A DNA stretch of 64,000 bases from Gambelia wislizenii. Its lineage: Eukaryota; Chordata; Lepidosauria; Squamata; Crotaphytidae. Under the pieces are notes generated by a model. It had not been told where the DNA came from and did no database searches. It worked only from the letters and a program-made list of their open reading frames with translations. This document shows, piece after piece, positions 11,816-22,098 of this stretch (position 1 is the stretch's first letter; every line of letters begins with the position of its first letter). The stretch lies in assembly GCA_030847615.1 (NCBI GenBank), contig JAUMIR010000001.1:164087001-164151000 (forward strand), given 5' to 3'. The translations under genes and the position numbers were made by a program.

Positions 11816-12043
11816 TATATAATAAAGGAATACATTTGGTTAATAAAAATATTTTTTATTTTTAAAATAAAATATATACTTAAATAGTAATGTACTTTAT
11901 GTACTAAAATAAATTATTGAGAGTAAGAAATACTGCAATAGTTAGGACTCACTAAAATAAATAACATACCAAAAAATAAATAGGAAACTATATATAACAG
12001 AAGTACTATAGTCAATGGCAATGGTAATAACATATAATTAAAC
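11427..12043. other. Intergenic part of the Harbinger element, convergent 3' ends
   Basis: AT-rich region between the converging genes A and B, holding an (AT)n/(AC)n microsatellite at 11770-11815. AATAAA-type signals lie on the plus strand near 11820 and on the minus strand near 11850-11930. I infer these are 3' untranslated regions and polyadenylation sites. Confidence 0.6.
11770..11820. repeat. (AT)n(AC)n microsatellite
   Basis: About 35 bp of AT dinucleotides followed by ACACACAC. Confidence 0.95.
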
Positions 12044-13648
12044 TTAAAAGTGTTCTTCATATCTGGCCATCCGTTCCTTCAGAGCGCTTATTCTGCTCTC
12101 TAATCATGCCACTGAAAAATAATTAAAATTAAAAAAATTAATGAACCAGTTAATTAGTTAGTACAATCAAAAGAGGGGAATGAAAGGAAATACATACCAA
12201 CAGCATTGCTTATTGGATCCACCAAGTTCTGAAACTGGTGTTCAGGTAGTGGTAGAGCTGCTGGAATTCCTTGAATTCCTGAAATTATAAAGCAAAGGTA
12301 ACAAAACATTACAAAGATATACTTGTTATAGATAGCAAATTGTAACATGCAATCAACATAGGATTATTGTTTTGTGTTAATATTTTTTTTTAAAAAAGGT
12401 ATCAGACAAACAATGTTCAATGCAATTTATTATTTCCAAATTACAAACAGTCATTTTTGGTGCTGGAAGCATAATTACAAGTAAAGGTTTCAAATTTAAA
12501 TATCAGATAATGTATTATTTGTTATAGAAAAAGATAATAGAATAATGACATAAAATATAATTCACCACCCATAAAAAACTATTTGTTTGAATATACAACA
12601 GTTTATATTTGATGATCCTTATTTTTATAAAAATTTGTAAAATTTTTAAAAAGGACTGAGACAGTGTAACCATACAATATTATGGCTAATGCTGTTAATG
12701 CAATAAGCACTGTATTTCAATTTGTGTAGACATTTCTGTATTGATTTGTTATAACAACGCAAAGCATTTACATTATTGCATGATACTGTTGGCATAACTA
12801 AAACTTTTTTTAAAAGTCCAAATATTATTAATTATGGTGCACTTTTACCTAATAATAGAAAAACTATTTTCTTGATCTACTTTTAAATAACATTTACTAT
12901 AACTGTATGATGCAGCCAGTAAAGTTAGAGATTATTCATAAAAAAAGAAATGTTGCAAAGTGGAACTAAGGTATATCATAAAATACTAGTTATAATTTGA
13001 TATATGGTAAAGGAATGCAATACTTTCAACACTTAATGAAATTTTAAATTGAAATGGTACAAATTATTTATAAACATTACCTCTGATGGGTGCCTTAACC
13101 TGCTGAGCGGGTGGGTCTTCATGGGCAGAATCATCAGAGGAGGAGTCCACCACTGCTGCTGCACGTCTCACATGTCGCCTCATCCCTTAGAAATAAGAAA
13201 TAATAGTATCAATTATAGTAGATGTTACAGTACAGTGATGTTTTTATCTTTAAAAAATGTAATAAACTTGCTTACCTGCTGGCCTTCTGTCCCTCCAATC
13301 AGGATGGCCAGCTGTCACCCATAAATCATGCATCATGTTGTAAAAGGGCGGCCATCTCTGGAGGGTGGGTGGGCTGCCATCAAAGACTTCCCTTGCCTCG
13401 TATAATTTGCCCTTTAATATTTTGAATTTGGAGCAGCACTGCTGTGCCACCCGATTATAGCCACTCCATATCAATGACCGAGAAGTGGTTATAAAAAAAT
13501 TCCGGTTAACCCGGTTGGAGGAGTGCATTATACGAGCAGGGCACCCCTCCTGCTGGGCCTAGTTTTCCAGCAGGAGAGTAGTTTCTTGTGTTCACCAATA
13601 TGCGATACTGCGTGCCAGCCTCATGCGTCCTCCAGCCGGGTCAGCCAT
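12044..13648 (-). pseudogene. Harbinger Myb/SANT-like protein B (4 exons, three stops)
   Basis: Minus-strand exons are 13276-13648, 13081-13185, 12198-12278 and 12044-12111. All junctions have GT/AG and all introns are phase 1. The joined coding length is 627 nt, a clean 209 codons including the final TAA. Start ATG at 13648 gives MADPAGG. Exon 1 holds a second, different Myb/SANT-like domain: QQCCSKFKILKGKLYEARE, then PPFYNMMHDLW and HPDWRDRRPAG. Exon 2 is basic then acidic-serine-rich (MRRHVRRAAA, DSSSDDSAHED). The last exon ends in a short charged helix (LESRISALKERMARYEEHF). Three in-frame stops fall at about 13594, 13562 and 12105. At least the first two sit where this domain normally has tryptophan, so each is explained by a G-to-A change in TGG. 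Its presence beside gene A is unusual for a Harbinger element. The alternative, a host gene captured here, is less likely because it lies between the termini in Harbinger-like layout. Confidence 0.85.
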
Positions 13649-14219
13649 TGTAACGCCTTGACAATAAAAGCGGAAAACCTGTGTTATATACTGCTGTCTG
13701 ACCCTTTTTCTCCTGCCAATCAATTAAGGTAGTTTTAGTTTAAAAGTTTGAAAACTTACAAGAACTTGAACTGATTGGCTAATTCCAGTGGGAAATGGGT
13801 GTAGTGATATCTCAGCTATGTAAACACTGGAACAGAAATTAGTCCCAATTTATGGAGCAGGCAATCTAGTGTAATAACAGATAGGGTAAAGCTTTTTTAA
13901 AAAGGAAGGAGGCATGCATGCGTGCTTCAATGTGAACTATATTATGGCATAAAAAAAAAGAAAGGCAAAAGGACTACACGTAATGATGTTGGGAATTACT
14001 CATAAAACTTTATTTATCAAAATGGATAAATGTAAACACACATACACTTCTACTCAGAATTCTTTTATTTTTTTAAATTTAAAACTGTGTAATTACCAAA
14101 GTTATACATATAAGCGAAATATGTACATACCTCAACTAGTGGCTTATTATCCAGCATGGTGATATAGCGATAATTCTTATCCGTGCTGTTTATACCAAAA
14201 ATATTCTGTTAGTGATGCT
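13649..14219. other. Intergenic part of the Harbinger element
   Basis: AT-rich sequence between the start of gene B and the 3' end of the transposase gene. It presumably includes the promoter of gene B. I see no further exon. Confidence 0.5.
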
Positions 14220-15745
14220 CTAACTTTTTCTCCCTCCTTTTTTATCAGACTCATTGCTAACTAGCAGCACACCAAGTGTGTATAGAACATATTCGTTGGA
14301 CCTGTAATTTATTTCGTCCAACACTGATCCATTTGTCTCACAGTAATTATGCAAAATTACACACGTACTTATTACAAAACATATATTTTCTTCAGCCACC
14401 TCTAAAAAAAATTGTTAAGCATCTCCACCTTGATTTGAAGCGGCCGAACAATCGTTCAATCATATTTCTCGCTTTATTGTGATGTTTATTGTACAATAAT
14501 TTTTTTGATGTAAGCTTTCCCCAGTATGGCGTCATTAGCCATTTTCTAATTGGATAAGCTCTGTCTGCTAGAACAAGTGGCACTATCTGGGAACCAAACA
14601 CAGTAATTGTTGGATTGTGTGGCACATATATTCCAGCCTCCATTGCCTCAAAAAATACGGAATTATGTAGCATTTGTGCGTCGTGAACCTTGCCGCTCCA
14701 ACCAATATCCACATCATGAAAAAGTCCAGTATGATCACAGACACCCTGAAGAAGTATGGAGTAGCTGTTTTTGCAGTTAATATATTCATTGCCCTGTCTA
14801 ATTGGGGGAACTATAGTAATGTGGCATCCATCCAGGGCAGTGATCACATGCAGGTATCCCAATTTGCAAATCCATCCTTAATCTGAAATAGAAAAGTCAT
14901 TGGTTAAACAAGTTGTATGGCATTGCTACAGGAGCATCCAAGCAGTAACTGCAATTACTAGTGTCTGATTCAAAATAATTATCACATAGTATATTAGCTG
15001 GGAAATGTACTGGTTAATCTTTCAAGTTGACAACAAAAGCAATATATTAGTTAGTCCAATTTTTGAAATATCAATATACATGATAATTTCTGGTTTTTTT
15101 TAAACTTCTAAACAGTTTTTGTTCGATTGTAAGTAGAACAGAGTATGAAATATTCAAGCATTTAACATTACCTTCTAAGGATCCCCAGGATAGACTGCTT
15201 TAGAGAGAAGTAGTTTTTCCATAATCAATACAACCTCAATGAAAACTTTTGAGACCGTTGATTTTCCAACACCAAAAAGGTTGCACGCAGTACTGTAAGC
15301 ACTATGGTGACCTAGAAGCCATATTGCTATAGCCACTTGCTTCTCTAGACATATAGCTTTTCTCATGTTAGTGTCCATCTTTGCAATTTCTGGTCTCAAA
15401 ATTTCAACTAGCTTCAGAAAAAGGGGTCGTTTCATCCTGAAGTGAGAATACCAATGGTCATCAGACCACACCTGCATAACAAACTTCTTCCACCATTCTT
15501 TGGATGATGGGTGCATCCAATATTTCCTTTGATGCATTGCAGCATTCAGTAAGGCCGCCTGCATAAAAGGCAGTAGTTCAAACGTTGCAAATATAGGAAT
15601 GACTCTTGAGGAACCCCCAGACGGCATAGTCATTAACTCCTGCATTAAATAATGTTGTCGCCGAAGTCTAAATTTTCTTCTGATGTTGTTTCTACATTGG
15701 AAGGAGCAACAGTTCTCCGCAAATGCAACACTTGTTGCAATTAGT
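14220..15745 (-). pseudogene. PIF/Harbinger DDE transposase (HARBI1-like), spliced, broken
   Basis: Exon 15172-15745 encodes the N-terminal half: MKRPLFLKLVEILRPEIAK, then EKQVAIAIWLLG and the helix-turn-helix-like NLFGVGKSTVSKVF. It is preceded by a polypyrimidine tract and acceptor (TTCTATTAG), so an upstream exon is likely. The donor is GAAG|GTAATG. Exon 14220-14882 (acceptor ATTTCAG) encodes the nuclease core: first Asp in ALDGCH, second Asp in LADRAYP, Glu in MIERLFGRFK, then RWRCL. The expected C-terminal V.LHN.CE block is present (VISTCVILHNYCE) but in another frame. Defects: a TAG one codon before the donor; one base missing just before the LGYLHV stretch at about 14862; one extra T in the T8 run at about 14403. 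The D, D, E triad itself is intact. It cuts and pastes the element together with Myb-like partners. Confidence 0.92.
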
Positions 15746-16178
15746 CTAATAGAAAAAAAAAAAGGCAATAATTGAGTGTTGCTAAAACCTCAATGGCTGT
15801 TTTTAAAATGAATGGAAAATGGCTTGTGTTTAAAGAACAATGAAGTTCATATGATGTTAAGGTGACCAATCAGAAATCGCTGAGCAGAAAATCAGATGTT
15901 TAACAGTTGACCAATAGAAGAAGGACTGATGGGAATCCCAAAAGGAAGTATGCAGGTAAGTAGTGACATGCATCATTGATTGACAGATGAGAACTTTTAA
16001 GTATGCGAAAAAGCGGTGCAATGGGAACTAAAAAAGATCCGGAAGACATCCTTTTGCAGCTAGTTTTATTTCACAACATCAGTACATGTGAACTACATCA
16101 CAGAACTTAACAGTCATCGATATAAAATTGTGTGAACTATGCAGTGCTAAATCGAAAGTGCACTAATGTAATACACTC
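15746..16178. other. Right subterminal region of the Harbinger element
   Basis: Holds the presumed 5' exon or promoter of the transposase gene. A block around 16080-16130 (GTGAACTACATC, ATCGATAT) echoes one near the left end at 8665-8690 (ATCGATGTTGTGAACTAC), possibly a subterminal protein-binding repeat. Confidence 0.5.
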
Positions 16179-16208
16179 CATAATAAAACTTGCTGTGTAA
16201 CCGGCCCC
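16179..16208 (-). repeat. Harbinger right terminal inverted repeat
   Basis: Read inward on the minus strand it is GGGGCCGGTTACACAGC followed by AAGTTTTATT. The left end of the short element at 54582 begins GGGGCCGGTTCCACGAC, nearly the same. Confidence 0.88.
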
Positions 16209-16380
16209 AATGAAGTCAAGGAAAGGAAGAGGTTCAAATTCTCTTCCTTTGAGATTTGGCTTCCCAGCTTCATAAGTCAACAAGAACTTTCTGTATTCTG
16301 TTTTTTCCAAGGGCTCTGTTTCTTCTGGATGACATATTTGTGTATTGAGCATGTCAGCAAACAAACATATTAGTATGGGT

Positions 16381-16782
16381 CTGTAGTTCTTATCCTTTTT
16401 TTTTTTATCAGGGACCCCCTTTAAATATCTTTTGTTGCTGTGGATCCCTAAGACTTGACACGAGATTTAAAACAACAACAACAACAACAACAAGTACTAT
16501 TACTACTAATACAATTGTACCATCCATTAAACCTTCCCTCAGAGGCACTGGAGGGGGAGGGAAGACTTTTCTTCTCCTTCTTCCAGCAAGTGGGTGGCTG
16601 GAATGGATTGAATGACAATGCGCAGGCCAAGCCAGCCAGCCAGCCTTTGCCTTGGCTCCTGGCACATGGCCGCTCCACTGGAGGGAGGATATGGGCCAAG
16701 TAGCATTCAAGCCTTTGCAGACCCCCTGTGAGAACATTGCAGACCCCTGGGGGCACATGGCCTTCAGGTTAAGAACCACTGA
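16381..16782. mobile_element. hAT (Charlie-type) MITE, 402 bp
   Basis: Ends are CTGTAGTTCTTATCC on the left and, read inward from the right, CAGTGGTTCTTAACCT. The 8-bp flanks are GTATGGGT (16373-16380) and ATATGGGT (16783-16790), 7 of 8 identical, as expected for hAT insertion. An (AAC)n run lies inside at 16470-16493. Confidence 0.9.
16470..16493. repeat. (AAC)n microsatellite
   Basis: Eight AAC units within the hAT MITE. It gives rise to spurious poly-Gln and poly-Cys ORFs. Confidence 0.95.
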
Positions 16783-16799
16783 TATGGGTAATTTATATA

Positions 16800-18560
16800 T
16801 GATTGTCCAATCAGTGGAACAAAGTAATAGATAAATGAGAGACAGTGCTGTAATCAGTAAGGAGTGCCAAATCTATTTCAAGATTCTACAGAAAGCTGTT
16901 CTCCCTCATACAGTTGACCAAATTTAATATGTAACACTTTGAACATTGTCACAATTATATATATTTTCAACCAAGACAGACAGACAGACAATTATCAGTT
17001 TACTCTGGGTCAGTCAAATTTCACGCAGCATTACACACCACAAATCTTTATATATAAATCATCGTCATCGTCATCGTCATCATCTGCAAGGAGTAATTGT
17101 ATTCTGTGGCCTTCCTACCACACTCATAAAATCTGCTGATTTATAGGGTTTCCTAAAAGAGGAGAAAAAAAGGTTATGGTGGTAACATTAACTCAGCAAA
17201 AATGCTACATATACTTTCCATGTGCTAATGAACATTCTCTCTTTTTTTAAACCACAAAGTGTTTCCTCTAGAGTTTCTTTGTATTCAGCGGAAAAGTGCC
17301 CATCTTGTTTACATTCACTTCCAATGAGGCACATTGGTGTGGAAGATAAAAAATATACTTTATGGTAGTATAACTATGGATTTTGCATTGCAAAGCTTAT
17401 TGATTTACTACAGCCTACATCCAACCACTTGTCCCCATCCCCCACCCTGAACATACCCTCCAATTTAGCAGGGAAAGTTCTGATTAATCCTCTATCGTCC
17501 CACTTTTTCATCTGTTTTTTAGAATGTCTCAGTTTCTGTCTCCTGCTCCCACTTTCCTCCTTTGTCCTCAGCTTATTTCAGCTACTGCAAACAGAGGCCT
17601 TATAAGTCTGTGCCACCATTTTGGCATCCTCTTTCTCTCCATGCCACAGCCCAGCCAGCATGGGCTTTATCCAGGTGCCTTTTGGGACTGAACTCTGATT
17701 GCGGGGGAAGAAGATTTATTCTGTAATTGGCCACATGGATGGTCTTCTTTTCCCTCCTACTCCATACTATCTGGCAACCTTCAAGGGAAGCTAAATTACA
17801 GCCATAAAGTACTTCTTCAGAATCCTCTTTTTAGGAAAGACTGCCACCTTAACTGGCCTTTAAAGCTCCCTATTTTGGGGCCCAGAACAGGAGGTTATTG
17901 GAGGATTTCTGAAGGCTCCTTCCTATTGAATGCTGGCCAGTGGAGGTGAGGGAAATTCACTGGCCCCATTTCTACTTGCCTTCAAAGCAGTTAGGTAAAG
18001 ATTAGTATAGTACAGAAAACCTTCTGAACCAGATTGGACAATGGGGCATGTGTTGCCCAATGCTAAGACAGCATGAAATTGAGATCAATTCACTGAGGAG
18101 ACTGTATTAGACTGTATTGGCTTTTCATGAGGGCCTCACATTTATTGGTTTGGTAAAGAAGTGGCCTGTTTAACCCCATACCTTGTCTTGAGTCTTCATT
18201 CCAAAGTGTGGGGGCAATAATTTGGCAATCTCTCTGACCAGCTGAGGCTCTCCAGAGGGCCAGTCAGAAGTCTTTAGATCTTTTGCACAAACATTTAACT
18301 GGAAATGCCAGGGAGATTTGGAGTGTGATAGCTGCATATTCCCTGTCCCGAAGGGAAGGCTATAGCAGAGGAGAGAAATATTTGGTCACTGTCAATGACA
18401 GAGCTACTTCCACCTGTTTTGTCCCATCCCTCAATTGAAGTATGGCTGGAGGAAGGTGCTTCTTGAAGTGTCTCCAGAAGGAAGGAGATATTCTGGCTGC
18501 CATGAAAACAGATTTTGAGTGTGCTGTCCCATTTAGTGCTGGAAATGGAGTGTTAATTGA
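16800..18560. other. Unassigned, with a short (CATCGT)n run
   Basis: A hexanucleotide repeat of CATCGT lies at about 17058-17085. The rest shows no exon, repeat or RNA structure that I can name. Confidence 0.45.
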
Positions 18561-18674
18561 GAGGTCTAAATACCCAGAAGGTACCAAATCCCATCTGATC
18601 TTGGAAGCTAAGCAGAATTAGGTCTGGTTAGTACTAGAATGGGAAACTGGCAATGAATACCAGCTGCTGTAGGC

Positions 18675-18884
18675 CAGTGCTACTCAAAGTGGTGTTCCCT
18701 GGATCAGTGCTATTCTCTGAGTCATTGGCTGCCAGTCCCTGGAAATTTAAAGAAAGAAAGAAAGAAAGAAAGAAGGAAGGAAAGAAAGAAAGAAAGAATT
18801 GTACCCTATTGGAACAAATATAGTACTGGTTCCTGGTGCACTGGAAAAAAATAATTGTCAGTCCTCCACATCAGATAACCACTG
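18675..18884. mobile_element. hAT MITE, 210 bp, perfect 8-bp TSD
   Basis: Ends are CAGTGCTACTCAAAG and, inward from the right, CAGTGGTTATCTGA. CTGTAGGC at 18667-18674 is repeated exactly at 18885-18892. It sits inside the 5S-derived SINE and includes a (GAAA)n microsatellite at 18750-18798. Confidence 0.93.
18750..18798. repeat. (GAAA)n microsatellite
   Basis: AAAG/GAAA tetranucleotide run with a GGAAGG interruption. Confidence 0.95.
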
Positions 18885-19269
18885 CTGTAGGCTGTATTTC
18901 AAGGGAATAATAAACGACTTCTAAGTATCCCTTGTCTGAGAAAATCTTATGAAATTCATGGAACCATCATAAATTGACAGATGAGTGAAAGGGGCGCACA
19001 CACAACTTTGAAAATGCTGCTGGAATGAGGAGGGGAACTTTGTTTCAGACAACGGATGCAAGAAGAAGGAATTTCTGTAGGGTTTGACAATTCCCCTTAT
19101 GTGGTCTAATTGTTGCTTTTGTTTTGCTTAGATAGATTTTAATGTCTCTGTAAACTTTTTGTTGCATTAACAAAAACTTTTTAAATGAAATGTTATTGAG
19201 AAATATTGAAACATTTATCCTACATTTGAAATGTATCAAATCTTCATATTGTTATTTAAATGTTTTCCA

Positions 19270-19460
19270 TTAGTTTCTAATGCATTGCTGATGATTGACT
19301 CAATCAAGTAGTGATCCTGAGGTAACCCTATCACAGGGTTTTCTGAGGGCTGAGAAAGTGTATGACTTGCTCAAGGTCACCCAGTGGGTTTTCATGGATG
19401 ATTGGGGATTCAAACCTTCATCTCCAGAGTCATAGTCCAATACTCAAACTACTATGCATG
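19270..19460 (-). mobile_element. tRNA-derived SINE, antisense
   Basis: Complement of the SINE body: GGTCACCCAGTGGGTTTTCATGG, GGGATTCAAACC (box B complement) and ACTCAAACTACTATGC (box A complement). The tail is degraded. Confidence 0.85.
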
Positions 19461-19790
19461 CTGGTTCATCTCAAGATGAAAGGAGTAGACCTATTCAATC
19501 AGTTGCTGAATGGTGAGTCAACATGTAGGTAAATCTAGTTGATTCAAAGACTGTACTATAGTTGGGACTAGCAATAGGGTTTAGGCCATGGAAAGTTTAT
19601 GTTGAATATTGTGAATTAAACACAATATTCTTTGTGGAAAGATAGCATATAAATTAAATTCTAATCTAATCTAATCAGATATAAACCCATGCATATAAAG
19701 ACTTCAGTTGTTCCTCCAGGTGTGTTTGACTATTTTATTCAATGGGAATAAGGACATTTGTTCACTTGAGGATGGAGTTAACTTACATGA

Positions 19791-20024
19791 AAACTTTATC
19801 ACACTATACTGTTATAGTACTATTATTCCACTTTAACTGCTGTGGCTGCCTCCTGTAGGAATTCTGAGGTTTGTAGTTTAGTGAGGCATATGAGCTCTTT
19901 GGCTGAGAGTTCTAAATGCCCCTCCCAAAACTACAAATCCCAGGATTCCACAGGAGGCAGCCAGAACAATTAGAGTAGAGCAAGAGCAATTATCACACTA
20001 TAACTATGTAGTGTGATAAAGTCC
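19791..20024. mobile_element. Foldback MITE with TTTATCACAC ends
   Basis: The left end AACTTTATCACACTATACTG is mirrored by TAGTGTGATAAAGTCC at 20009-20024. The inner arms CTGCCTCCTGTAGGAATTCTG and the complementary CAGGATTCCACAGGAGGCAG fold back. The ends connect it to the TTTATCAGAC MITE group. No clear 3-bp duplication is seen (TGA versus TTA). Confidence 0.8.
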
Positions 20025-20044
20025 TTAGTAATACGATTTAATCT

Positions 20045-20640
20045 GGAGTTTAAATTTATTATTTATTTGTTATATTTATTTGTATCCCACCTTCCTCCCA
20101 GAAGTGGGACTCAAGGCAGTTTACAGTTTAAAAGAGCAATACAGTTAAAACATACAAAAAGTGAACATTAAAATTGAATTAAACCAGTCACACTATTAAA
20201 ACACTTCAAATCTCTAGTTAAAAGAATAAAATACCATTAAAAAGATTTAAAAGCTATTAAAAACAATACAGCACCCCCCTAGCCCATTCTTTAAAAAACT
20301 TTCTGTATTAAGTCTGTTGGAATAAAACAAGGTTTTAGCCTGCTGATGGAAGGATTACAAGGAGGGGACCATTCTGGCCTCCCTGGGAATGGAGTTCCAG
20401 AGTCTAGGGGGCAGCCACTGAGAAGACCATCTCTCACGTACCCACCAACTATGCTTGTGAAGGTGGTGGAATGGAGAGAAGAGCCCCTCTGGATGATCTC
20501 AGGGCCCAAACAGGCACATACAGGGAGATATGGTCTGCCAGATAGACTGGACGTGAGCCATATAGGGCTTTATAGGCCATAACCAGCACTTTGAACTGAA
20601 ATTTACCATCTGTTTTGCTAAAGTAGCAACTGAACATCCA
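20045..20640 (-). mobile_element. L2 LINE 3' end
   Basis: Minus-strand frame 20449-20652 reads FKVLVMAYKALYGSRPVYLADHIS...LRSSRGALLSIPP, then WNSIPREARMVP in a shifted frame: the L2 ORF2 C-terminus. The 3' UTR continues to a GTGGGATACAAAT tail near 20090. Confidence 0.88.
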
Positions 20641-21498
20641 GATCCATGGCAATTAATTGCTCCAAAAATATTTGGATTTGTTTGGCTTCAAAAACTGCTT
20701 TCTCCAACCAAACCATGGTCCCTTGTCAGCAAAGAATTGTTCCCACATGTTATTATGGAAACAAGGTCCTTGTTCAAAGGCAGCATGACTGTTCCACAGA
20801 AGCATAAGAGATCACCAAACACAGGTATTACCATATACTTGGCTTAACACTGTCTGTGTACTGCCACTTCAGTGGAGGTCTTTTCTTTTTTCATTTTAGC
20901 CTTGTTTTCTCCACTCCCCTGTATGATTTGGCCTTACATATTCATGCACTGGAGAATATTTTGAAGAAATAAAGCAGAGAGTCCAGAGCAAAATGGGAAA
21001 GGTTTAGGCAAATACTTTTTCTATGAGAGACAGGTTGTTCTGGATTGTGCACAAGGGAAATTCATTGGGAACATCTGGTCTTGTCAAAACACATGTGGTA
21101 GAAAAAAGGAACACATGTAGACACTTCATGTAAAGGCAAGCCATAGTGGGCAAACTTCGGGGATCATTTAAGGAACAAAGGGACCGGGATGAAGACATTA
21201 AGTGTGCACATGTATTGAGAAGGTGGGTGTAGGTCTAGGGAACATTCTGCTATTGTGTTATGGACTGTTACAATGAATTATGGGTGGGATAACTGATGCA
21301 GTTACACATCTGGATAGGCAAATGTGATACAAACACATCCATCTCCAATGTTTAGTTTTGATTAGTGCAGGCTGCTTATTTTGTCACTTTGGGTGGAAAT
21401 TAGATAATTATATTTTAAAGTTAAGTCCATTTGCATCAGTGAGGCTTCAATCTCTTGGGGCCATTTTTATGCAGAGCTTGGCTATTTATGCTCATCTT
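20641..21498. other. Unassigned intergenic sequence
   Basis: No coding, RNA or repeat signature that I can support. Confidence 0.45.
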
Positions 21499-21608
21499 GG
21501 CAAAGTTACTTTTTTGGGTGATAACTCACAGAATCTGCCAACCAGCATAGCTGTGGCTATGCTAGCAGGTGGTATTCTGGGAAGCACAGTCCAAAAATTA
21601 ACTTTGGC
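21499..21608. mobile_element. Short foldback MITE
   Basis: GGCAAAGTTACTTTTTTGG is mirrored by CCAAAAATTAACTTTGGC. The inner arms CTCACAGAATCTGCCAACC and GGTGGTATTCTGGGA also pair. A shorter relative is at 41876-41968 and a half copy near 7825-7860. Confidence 0.8.
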
Positions 21609-21930
21609 AACTTCTGGATTTAAGTTATGATTTGACAGCTGTCCAAGTGAAAAAGAAACTGAAGAGATCTCTTTAAATGCAGGCAAGTGTTCTGATCAAA
21701 GTGGGTCTTACATGCTGTATTTCTTCCTCTCTTGGCTCATTCACCCATGTATGTGATATTCATATATTTATCTAATGAAGCATATCTGGGGAAAAGAAAG
21801 CAGGGAGTGTACTTGGCACCTATAACAAATACAGAGCAGTTGGAATGAGAAAGTCAACTATCTTTTTGTCTAAAAGAGAGAGGTTGACTGACATCCTGAT
21901 AGTGACATAAGCAGGTCCAATTTACACCTG

Positions 21931-21988
21931 TGCCTGCCTGCCTGCCTGCCTTCCTTCCTTCCTTCCTTCCTTCCTTCCTTCCTTCCTT
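21931..21988. repeat. (CCTG)n(CCTT)n microsatellite
   Basis: Five CCTG-like units run directly into about ten CCTT units. Confidence 0.97.
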
Positions 21989-22098
21989 GGTCATTACAAA
22001 GGTTGGAATTCATGTCCTTCATGCAATAACCAAATGCTCCTGACAACCTACCTTCCTTCTGCGGTCCCTCCTTCCAGGAACTTGTAATAGCTGATTTA

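Larger units (their letters stand above)
8483..16208. mobile_element. PIF/Harbinger DNA transposon, about 7.7 kb, three genes, full termini
   Basis: Terminal inverted repeats are GGGGACTGTTTACACGGC at 8483 and, read inward from 16208, GGGGCCGGTTACACAGC. The 3-bp flanks are TAT on the left and AAT on the right. This is close to the AT-rich 3-bp duplication used by the superfamily but not perfect. Inside are two Myb/SANT-like genes (8825-11426 on plus, 12044-13648 on minus) and a DDE transposase (14220-15745 on minus). No second set of termini was seen between the genes, so I read it as one element, not two nested ones. Every gene carries disabling mutations, so this copy cannot encode its own proteins intact, though its ends might still be mobilised. 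Confidence 0.9.
18567..19012 (+). mobile_element. 5S rRNA-derived SINE, interrupted by a hAT MITE
   Basis: The head matches 5S rRNA around its internal promoter: ATCTGATCTTGGAAGCTAAG, then GGTCTGGTTAGTACT, GAATGGGAAACTGG and GAATACCAG...TGCTGTAGGC. The tail after the insertion (18893-19012, with TATGAAATTCATGG and TAAATTGACAG, ending in ACACACAAC) is the same type as the tRNA-derived SINE tail. Divergence from real 5S rRNA and the SINE tail rule out a functional rRNA gene. Confidence 0.88.

Noticed and set aside
14674..14886. Plus-strand 70-codon ORF
   Set aside because: Lies antisense to the transposase catalytic exon; shadow.
15746..15768. Start codon of the transposase at 15768
   Set aside because: The first residues there come from a polypyrimidine tract directly before a good splice acceptor, so the exon begins at 15745.
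16408..16779. 123- and 102-codon minus-strand ORFs with Val and Cys runs
   Set aside because: Translation of the (AAC)n microsatellite within a hAT MITE.
18576..18674. Functional 5S rRNA gene
   Set aside because: Many substitutions, disrupted 3' end and a SINE tail. It is a SINE head.
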